DNA of 64,000 nucleotides from an uncultured Pseudacidovorax sp. Lineage in GTDB: Bacteria; Pseudomonadota; Gammaproteobacteria; Burkholderiales; Burkholderiaceae_C. Below the pieces are notes generated by a model that ran no database searches, was not told the origin of the DNA, and saw only the letters and a program-made list of their open reading frames with translations. The DNA lies in contig NZ_CAJYES010000245.1 in NCBI RefSeq assembly GCF_913773995.1, positions 1-64,000 on the forward strand, in the 5' to 3' direction. Both the position numbers and the translations under genes were made by a program. Each line of letters starts with the position of its first letter. Position 1 is the stretch's first letter. This document shows positions 57,964 through 64,000 of this stretch, piece after piece.

Positions 57964-58938
57964 TTACTTGTTTTTGATGCGAGGGTCGATCAGGCGGTAG
58001 CAGAGGTCCGTGAGCAGGTTCATCACCAGCACCACCACCGCCGACAGCAGCAGCACGCCCAGGATGGTCGGGTAGTCGCGCCTCAGCACCGACTCGTAGG
58101 CCAGGCGGCCCAGGCCGGGCCAGTTGAAGACCGTCTCGACCAGGATGGCGCCCGCCAGCACGTTGCCGAACTGCAGGCCCAGCACGGTGACCACCGGCAG
58201 CACCGCGTTGCGCAGCGCATGCTTGTAGAGCACCACGCCCTCGGCCAGGCCCTTGGCGCGGGCTGTACGGATGAAGTCGGCGCCCAGCACCTCCAGCATG
58301 CTGGCGCGGGCCAGCCGGCTGTATTGCGCCAGGTACACCATCGACAGCGTGAACATGGGCAGCACCAGATGCCACAACACATCCACCACGCCGGCCAGGC
58401 CGCGGCCGTCGCTGTCCACCGAGCGCATGTCCGACACCGGCAGGATCGGCCACACCGAGGCGAACAGGATCATCAGCATCATCCCGCTCCAGAACACCGG
58501 CGCCGCGAAGCCCACCAGCGAGAACACCGTGATCGCCTGCGACAGCCAGCCGTTGGGCTTGCGCGCAGCCAGCACGCCTAGCGCAGTGCCGATGAGGAAG
58601 GCGCACACCACCGAACTCAGCACCAGCAGCAGCGTCGCCGGGATGCGCTCGGCGATCAGCTCGGCCACCGGCAGGTTGAAGATGTAGGACTGGCCCAGGT
58701 CCAGCCGGGCCACGCGCCCGAGGTAGATGCCCAGCTGCACCGGCAGCGGCCGGTCCAGGCCGTAGGACTGGCGCAGCTCGGTCTTCAGCTCCTCGGACAT
58801 GCCACCGCTCATGCCGGCGATGGTCTCCACCGGATCGCCGGGCGCGGCATGCACCAGCGCGAAGTTGAGCACCACCACGGCCAGCACCAGGCCCAGGGCC
58901 TGGAGCAGCCGCGAGGCCAGGGGCTTCAGCAGCTTCAT
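57964..58938 (-). CDS. Peptide/amine ABC transporter permease (DppB/OppB type)
   Basis: The 324-residue permease has the classical start RLLQALGLVLAVVVLNFALV, HAAPGDPVETIAG, and the coupling segment MLEVLGADFIRTARAKGL. The end reads LCYRLIDPRIKNK. It lies seven bases after the binding-protein stop. Substrate choice depends on the binding protein. Confidence 0.94.
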   Translation of the reverse strand: MKLLKPLASRLLQALGLVLAVVVLNFALVHAAPGDPVETIAGMSGGMSEELKTELRQSYGLDRPLPVQLGIYLGRVARLDLGQSYIFNLPVAELIAERIPATLLLVLSSVVCAFLIGTALGVLAARKPNGWLSQAITVFSLVGFAAPVFWSGMMLMILFASVWPILPVSDMRSVDSDGRGLAGVVDVLWHLVLPMFTLSMVYLAQYSRLARASMLEVLGADFIRTARAKGLAEGVVLYKHALRNAVLPVVTVLGLQFGNVLAGAILVETVFNWPGLGRLAYESVLRRDYPTILGVLLLSAVVVLVMNLLTDLCYRLIDPRIKNK

Positions 58939-58945
58939 CGCGGGC

Positions 58946-60544
58946 TCACTTCAAGTACACGTCGTCCATCGGGGATGCGGGGCCCCAGATGGTCGTCGGC
59001 AGGTTGCCCACGCGCTTGCTGGCCACCGTGTGGTAGGGCGCCAGGTTGATGTAGACGATGGGCACCTCGTCCGTCACGATCTTCTGGAAGGTGGCGTAGT
59101 AGGCCTTTCGCTTGACCGGGTCCATGATGCCGCCCGCCGCATTCAGCAGCTCGTCCACCTTGGGGTTGGCATAGTCCTGCGTGTTGGTCCAGACGATGGG
59201 CTTGATGTTGGTCGACAGGTAGGTGCGGTGCACGCCGATCACCGGGTCGCCCCAGTTGAAGACCGTGTCCATGGTCATGTCGAAGTCGCGGCTGGCGATG
59301 CGCTTGGCCCAGGCCGGGAAGTCGGCCGAGGCGCGCACCTCCACGCCGATGCCCACCTTCTTGAGCTGCGAGCGCAGGTACTCGGCCACGTTCTTCTGCT
59401 GCTCGTCGTTGCCAGGGATGTAGTCGATGGTGAGCTTGAAGCGCTCGCCACCCGCGCCGGGCTTGAGGTCCGCGGCGTCCAGCAGCTCGGCGGACTTCTT
59501 CAGGTCCAGCGGGTACTTCACCAGGTCGGGCACGGCGAAGGGGCTGCCCGGCACGATGGGGCCGTCGTCCACGGTGGCGAAGCCGCCCATCAGCGCCTTG
59601 GTGATGAAGTTCTTGTCGATGGCATAGGCGATGGCCTTGCGCACGTTGACGTCGTTCAGCGGCTTCTTGGCGGTGTTGAAGGCCAGCCAGTTGATGGGGC
59701 CGATGCCCTCGAAGCCCTTGTCGGTCATCACCAGGTTGGGATTGGCCTTCAGGCGCTTGAGGTCCACCGCGCCGGCGGCGTAGGGCAGCATCTGCAGGTC
59801 GCCGCGCTCCAGGCCCAGCACCAGGCTCTGCGTGTCGGGCACGATGTTCAGGATGATCTTGTCGAGGTAGGGCTTGCCGGGCAGGAAGAACTTGTCGAAC
59901 TTCTCCATCACCACGCGCTGCCCGGCCTTGAACTCCGTCAGCTTGAAGGGCCCCGAGCCCACCAGGTTCTGGCTGTTGCGCGGGTTGTTCTTGAGGTCGG
60001 TGCCGTCGCCGTAGATGTGCTTGGGCATGATCGGGCACAGCGCGGGCGACATCGCCAGAACGATGGCCGGGTGCGGCGTGCTCATGCGGATGATGGCGGT
60101 GGTGGGGTTGGGCGTCTCCACCTTCTCCACCGGCGCGAGCATGGTCGAGAAGGGATGGTTGGCCTTGATGGCCATGATGGAGAAGGCCACGTCCTCCGAG
60201 GTGATGGGCTTGCCGTCGTGGAAGACGGCGTCCTTGCGCAGGTTGAGCGTGAGCGACTTGCCATCCTCCGCCAGCTTCCAGCTTTCGGCGAGGTAGGGCT
60301 GTGGGTTCCACTTGTCGTCGAAGCGCAGCGGACTGGCGAAGAGCTGGGTCGACGGCACCGCCGTGGCGATGCCCGACTGCACGGCGCCGTTGAGGTGCCG
60401 CGGCGCCTGCGTGGTGCCGATCACCAGCGTGCCGCCCTTCTTGATCTCCTGCGCCTGGGCAGCGGTGCCGAGCAGGCTGCTGCCAGCCAGCAGCGCGGCC
60501 GCGGCCAGCGACAGGGCACGGCGGGTGAGGAACGGGGTGGTCAT
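58946..60544 (-). CDS. ABC transporter substrate-binding protein (family 5, peptide/nickel/amine type)
   Basis: The 532-residue periplasmic protein has a signal peptide (TRRALSLAAAALLAGSSLLG, cleaved after AQAQ) and the SBP_bac_5 fold (LTLNLRKDAVFHDGKPITSEDVAFS is diagnostic). Ligands of the family include peptides, amides, opines and polyamines. Genomic linkage to an amine-oxidase-like flavoprotein, a YtcJ amidohydrolase and a MocR regulator favours an amine- or amide-type ligand. It is third in the operon, 45 bases after the flavoprotein gene. Confidence 0.93.
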   Translation of the reverse strand: MTTPFLTRRALSLAAAALLAGSSLLGTAAQAQEIKKGGTLVIGTTQAPRHLNGAVQSGIATAVPSTQLFASPLRFDDKWNPQPYLAESWKLAEDGKSLTLNLRKDAVFHDGKPITSEDVAFSIMAIKANHPFSTMLAPVEKVETPNPTTAIIRMSTPHPAIVLAMSPALCPIMPKHIYGDGTDLKNNPRNSQNLVGSGPFKLTEFKAGQRVVMEKFDKFFLPGKPYLDKIILNIVPDTQSLVLGLERGDLQMLPYAAGAVDLKRLKANPNLVMTDKGFEGIGPINWLAFNTAKKPLNDVNVRKAIAYAIDKNFITKALMGGFATVDDGPIVPGSPFAVPDLVKYPLDLKKSAELLDAADLKPGAGGERFKLTIDYIPGNDEQQKNVAEYLRSQLKKVGIGVEVRASADFPAWAKRIASRDFDMTMDTVFNWGDPVIGVHRTYLSTNIKPIVWTNTQDYANPKVDELLNAAGGIMDPVKRKAYYATFQKIVTDEVPIVYINLAPYHTVASKRVGNLPTTIWGPASPMDDVYLK

Positions 60545-60589
60545 GGAATGCACTCCTGGATCGAATGGAAGGAAAGGGGACACCGCGGC

Positions 60590-61990
60590 TCAGAGCACTT
60601 CGTCGCGCAGCCAGTACCAGCGGTAGAGCAAGCTCTGGCCCAGGCGGCGGAAGGGCGCGGCCCATTCGCCCTGCGCCGGAAAGGGCAGCGCGCCCTGGTA
60701 GATGGGCAGGCCGAAGGCGGCATCGGCCTGGCCGGCGATGCGCTGCGCCAGCCGCCGGCCCGCATGGGCGGAGAAGGAGACGCCGTTGCCGCCGTAGCCC
60801 AGCGCATAGAAGACCTGCTGTGCGGCATCGGGCTGCACGATGCGCGGCATCATGTCGTGGCTCACGTCCACCCAGCCCCACCAGGAGTGGGCAATTTCGA
60901 TGTCCTTGAGCGCCGGGAACTTGCGCGCCAGCCCTTCGGTGAGCAGGCGGTAGTGCGCTTCGCGGTGCGCGTCGGCGCCGGTGATGGCGCTGCGGCTGCC
61001 GATCTGCACGCGGTTGTCCGGCAGCAGGCGGTAATAGAAGCGCAGCGTGCGCGTGTCGGTGATGGCGATGCGCGTCTTGAAGCCCGTGGCCTCCAGCTCG
61101 GCCGGCGTGAGCGGGCGCGTGACGATGGAGTTGGACAGCACCGGAAAGTAGCGGTTCTTCAGCCCCGGAAAGAGCCCCGGCGCGGTGTACGCCCCGGTGG
61201 CGATGCCCACGGCCCGCGCACGCACCGTGCCGCCCGGCGTGCGCAGGTGATGCACGCCGTCCTTCGTCTCCCAGCCGATGACCGGGCTGGCCGGGTGCAC
61301 GCGGGCGCCCAGCTCGCGCGCCATCTTCAGATAGCCGTGGGCCAGCTTGAGCGGATGCACCGAGATACCCTCGGACTCGTACTGCGCGCCCTTGGCGTCC
61401 TGGTCGCCGCACCAGTCGCGGCGCACTTCCTCGGCCGACAGCATGCGGGCGTCGTAGCCGAAGTGCTGGCGCATCACCTCGGTCTCGCGGCGCAGGAAGT
61501 CCATCTTCTTTTCGCGGTGCGCCACGAACAGGTGACCGCCCGGCTGCGCGTCGCAGTCGATCTGCGCCACCAGGTCGGCGAAGGTCTGGAAGCCGAAGCG
61601 GATCTCGGCATCGAGCTTCTTCGCCACGTCCAGGCCCCAGCGCTCGATCCACTGCGAGCGGTAGAGCCGGCCGCTGGCGTTCTGCCCCTGGCCGCCGTTG
61701 CGGCTGGTGCAGCCCCAGGCCACGCGATTGGCTTCGAGCACCGTGGCCTTGATGCCGTGCTCCCGGGCGAGGAACAGGGCCGCGGCCAGGCCGGTGAAGC
61801 CCGAGCCGATGATGACCACGTCGGCATCGACGTCCGCCGTGATGGGACCGTCGTCATCCGGCGGCGTGCCGGCGGTGGCGGCCCAGTAGGTGGGCGCGTA
61901 GTCGCGGTTGTGGCCGGGACCGGCCGAGACCAGCGGGTCGTAGGCCGGGTCGTAGGGCGCGAAGACTTCGCGCGGGGTGGTGATGGCCAT
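60590..61990 (-). CDS. FAD-dependent amine oxidase-like protein (DAO family, PuuB/OrdL type)
   Basis: The 466-residue flavoprotein has the FAD motif DVVIIGSGFTGLAAALFLA, the GCTSRNGGQGQNASGRL loop typical of gamma-glutamylputrescine oxidase relatives, and a C-terminal FAD contact YALGYGGNGVSFSAHAGRRL. It should oxidise a primary or secondary amine to an aldehyde and ammonia (or release an N-substituent). Cysteine for covalent flavin was not identified. It is the second gene of the operon divergent from the MocR regulator. Confidence 0.9.
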   Translation of the reverse strand: MAITTPREVFAPYDPAYDPLVSAGPGHNRDYAPTYWAATAGTPPDDDGPITADVDADVVIIGSGFTGLAAALFLAREHGIKATVLEANRVAWGCTSRNGGQGQNASGRLYRSQWIERWGLDVAKKLDAEIRFGFQTFADLVAQIDCDAQPGGHLFVAHREKKMDFLRRETEVMRQHFGYDARMLSAEEVRRDWCGDQDAKGAQYESEGISVHPLKLAHGYLKMARELGARVHPASPVIGWETKDGVHHLRTPGGTVRARAVGIATGAYTAPGLFPGLKNRYFPVLSNSIVTRPLTPAELEATGFKTRIAITDTRTLRFYYRLLPDNRVQIGSRSAITGADAHREAHYRLLTEGLARKFPALKDIEIAHSWWGWVDVSHDMMPRIVQPDAAQQVFYALGYGGNGVSFSAHAGRRLAQRIAGQADAAFGLPIYQGALPFPAQGEWAAPFRRLGQSLLYRWYWLRDEVL

Positions 61991-62012
61991 GGTGGGTCGC
62001 CTTCTGCGGAGG

Positions 62013-62414
62013 TCAGGCCTTGGGCAGCGCGGGGCGCATCTTGCGGAAGGCGTTCTTCACCAGGATCTTTCCGTCCTGGAAGGTGAACACGTCCACGCCA
62101 TCGGCCTCGACACGCGAGCCGTCGGCGGCGGTGCCGGTGAAGGTCCATTCCGAGACGCCGCGCTCGCCGGCCACGAAGTGCCGGCCATTGCGCCACTGCG
62201 CATCGGGGAAGTTCTTCCACGCCGCCTCGAAGGCCGCGGCCACGGCCTCGGTGCCGCTGTGGCGTGCGCCGCAGGCCTCGGGACCGGCGGCGGTCTCGAA
62301 CACGCAGTCGGCATGCATGAAGGACATCAGCGCGGGCAGGTCGTGGCGGTTCCAGGCGTCGGAGAAGGCGGCGAGCATCTCCACGGTGACGGGGGACGAA
62401 GAGGCAGAAGTCAT
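62013..62414 (-). CDS. SnoaL-like/NTF2-fold protein, first gene of the amine operon
   Basis: The 133-residue protein has a SnoaL-like NTF2 fold (AFSDAWNRHDLPALMSFMHADCVFETAAGP). Such proteins include small isomerases, cyclases and ketosteroid-isomerase-like enzymes, or accessory proteins. The start at 62414 follows the conserved length; the frame opens much further upstream through the MocR gene and is not believed. It is 180 bases from the MocR start and 22 bases before the flavoprotein gene. The role in the operon is unknown. Confidence 0.82.
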   Translation of the reverse strand: MTSASSSPVTVEMLAAFSDAWNRHDLPALMSFMHADCVFETAAGPEACGARHSGTEAVAAAFEAAWKNFPDAQWRNGRHFVAGERGVSEWTFTGTAADGSRVEADGVDVFTFQDGKILVKNAFRKMRPALPKA

Positions 62415-62594
62415 GACAGGGGCAGCAGGGCAGGGCGTGGCGCGAAAGATGCAATCCAGTCTAGGAAGCGAGCACGCCGCGCCATAGAGCCAGAGCCGGC
62501 CCATCGGCCAAGCCACGGGGCGCCAGCGACGCACCAACAGCGTGATCGCGCCCCGCTTGTGTGCATGCGCACGCATTTCCTCGACCCATCCGCC

Positions 62595-64000
62595 ATGCCC
62601 GCCACCGACGATCCGAACCGCCCCTTGTGGGCCCGCCTCTTCCGCCTGCCGGAGCAGCCCGGCCTGCCGATCCAGGTGCGGCTGCGCGCGGTGATCGTGC
62701 AGGCCATCCTCGATGGCCGGCTGGGCCCTGGCACGCCCCTGCCCTCTTCGCGCGACCTGGCGCAGGCGCTTTCGCTCAGCCGCAACACGGTGACCGCCGC
62801 CTACGAGCAACTGGTGGAAGAAGGCTTCCTGGAGGCCCGCCCGCGGCGCGGCGTGTTCGTGGCGGCCGATGCCTCGCCGCTGCAGGCCGCGCCGGCCGAG
62901 GCCAATCCCTTCGCGCCCGAGACGGCGGGCGACAGCACGCCACGCCCCCCCGACTGGCGCGCCCGCGTGCTGCGCTCGCAGCGCGACCGGCCCACGCTGG
63001 CCAAGCCCGAGCGCTGGCACGACTATCCCTACCAGTTCGTCTACGGCACCTACGACCCGGAGCTCTTTCCCACCGACGACTTCCGCGAATGCTGCCTGCG
63101 CAGCCTGGCGCGGGTGCAGCTGCCGCACTGGACGCCCGACTTCGAGCAGGTGGACGTGGACGACCTGGTCACGCAGATCCGCCAGCGCCTGCTGCCCAAG
63201 CGTGGCGTCTATGCGCTGGCCGACGAGATCCTGATCACCGTGGGCTCGCAGCATGCCTTCTACCTGCTGGCCGAGGCCCTGTTCGATGCCCGCACCCGCG
63301 TGGGCTGCGAGGAGCCGGGCCATCCGCATGCGCGCAACTCCTTCCGCGTGCGCGACCCGCGCTTCGTCAACATCGCGGTGGACGACGACGGCCTGGTGGT
63401 GGATGCGATGCCGCAGGTGGACTACGTGTTCGTCACGCCCAGCCACCAGAGCCCGACCACGCGCACGCTGAGCCTGGAGCGGCGCCAGTGGCTGCTGCGC
63501 AAGGCCGAGCTGCAGGACTTCGTCATCGTCGAGGACGACTACGAGGCCGAGAACCTGTACGCCGGCATGCCCATGCCCGCGCTCAAGAGCCTGGACACGG
63601 GCGGGCGGGTGATCTACATCGGCTCGCTCTCCAAGAGCCTGTCCCCGGCGCTGCGGCTGGGCTACATCGTGGCCTCGCGCGAGCTGATCGCCGAGCTGCG
63701 GGTGCTGCGCCATGCCATGGTGCGCCACCCCAGCGCCTTCCTGCAGCATGCCTATGCGCTCTTCCTCTCGCTGGGGCACCACGAGTCGCATGCGCGGCGG
63801 GTCAACCAGATCATGCAGGAGCGCCTGGCGCGGGTGGCGCAGGCGCTGCGGCAGTACCTGCCGGACTTCCGTTTCACGCCGCCGCAGGGTGGCGCCTCGG
63901 TGTGGGTGGAAGGGCCGGACTGGCTGGATTCGGCCGAGCTGGCCGATGTGGCGCGCGGCCATGGCGTGTTGATCGAGGCGGGCCGCGTGTTCTACGACCA
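62595..64000 (+). CDS. MocR-family regulator: GntR winged helix plus PLP aminotransferase-like domain (3' partial)
   Basis: The visible 468 residues run to the window end and are probably nearly complete. An N-terminal GntR-type winged helix (PLPSSRDLAQALSLSRNTVTAAYEQL) is joined to a fold-type I aminotransferase-like domain with the PLP lysine K347 (YIGSLSKSLSPALRLGY) and IVEDDYEAENLY. MocR regulators bind PLP and sense amines or amino acids. It is divergent from the amine operon and presumably controls it. An in-frame ATG at 62565 would add ten residues; neither start has a good ribosome binding site. A near-palindrome TGTGCATGCGCA lies around 62565. Confidence 0.9.
   Translation, partial: MPATDDPNRPLWARLFRLPEQPGLPIQVRLRAVIVQAILDGRLGPGTPLPSSRDLAQALSLSRNTVTAAYEQLVEEGFLEARPRRGVFVAADASPLQAAPAEANPFAPETAGDSTPRPPDWRARVLRSQRDRPTLAKPERWHDYPYQFVYGTYDPELFPTDDFRECCLRSLARVQLPHWTPDFEQVDVDDLVTQIRQRLLPKRGVYALADEILITVGSQHAFYLLAEALFDARTRVGCEEPGHPHARNSFRVRDPRFVNIAVDDDGLVVDAMPQVDYVFVTPSHQSPTTRTLSLERRQWLLRKAELQDFVIVEDDYEAENLYAGMPMPALKSLDTGGRVIYIGSLSKSLSPALRLGYIVASRELIAELRVLRHAMVRHPSAFLQHAYALFLSLGHHESHARRVNQIMQERLARVAQALRQYLPDFRFTPPQGGASVWVEGPDWLDSAELADVARGHGVLIEAGRVFYD

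Noticed and set aside
58799-62086. Plus-strand frame of 1095 codons opposite the binding-protein and flavoprotein genes
   Set aside because: Its length reflects GC-driven absence of stop codons; both antisense genes are certain, and the frame lacks domains and a ribosome binding site.

Overview
The window is high-GC, gene-dense bacterial chromosome. It looks like a betaproteobacterium of the order Burkholderiales, probably Comamonadaceae. The grounds are eight solitary Bug/TctC-type solute-binding proteins, a type-2 PyrF, homogentisate and gentisate catabolic clusters of burkholderial layout, and two families of short intergenic palindromic repeats that I associate with that group. The genus cannot be fixed from the sequence. 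There are no rRNA or tRNA genes, no insertion sequences and no CRISPR array.

Layout. 1-3194: a degenerate uracil-DNA-glycosylase-like protein, pyrF and a CSS-EAL c-di-GMP phosphodiesterase. 3328-8005: an IclR regulator divergent from hmgA, a Bug receptor and fahA (tyrosine/homogentisate degradation). 8121-19939: a block bracketed by two almost identical promoter/operator modules. It holds a lone Bug gene, its divergent IclR regulator, and a ten-gene minus-strand operon with four more Bug receptors, two pyrone-dicarboxylate-lactonase-like amidohydrolases, an SMP-30 lactonase, a class B3-like metallo-hydrolase, a D-2-hydroxyacid dehydrogenase and an RraA-fold aldolase. I regard this as the most interesting system here. 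20234-23993: a three-subunit molybdenum hydroxylase of PaoABC/YagTSR type. 24057-25259: a Fic protein with atypical composition. 25384-30183: dctA-dctB-dctD behind a consensus sigma-54 promoter. 30489-30965: a thioesterase. 31008-39199: a LysR regulator divergent from a 3-hydroxybenzoate/gentisate cluster with two Bug receptors and an FAD oxidoreductase. 39348-42407: a lipoprotein, VOC, GNAT and TesB genes. 42468-50201: a Rieske dioxygenase with a Liv-type ABC importer and a divergent AraC regulator. 50235-54864: two DMT exporters, a CobW-type GTPase and a YtcJ-type amidohydrolase. 54946-64000: a peptide/amine ABC importer, an amine-oxidase-like flavoprotein and a SnoaL-like protein, divergent from a MocR regulator cut by the window end.

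Theme. Nearly every operon pairs uptake of an organic acid or amine with its first degradation steps and a divergent regulator, as expected of a versatile soil or plant-associated heterotroph. Start codons were chosen from ribosome binding sites and signal peptides. Several Bug genes appear to start with GTG or TTG behind a GGAGA sequence. The six-frame space is full of long antisense frames caused by high GC; these are not listed.
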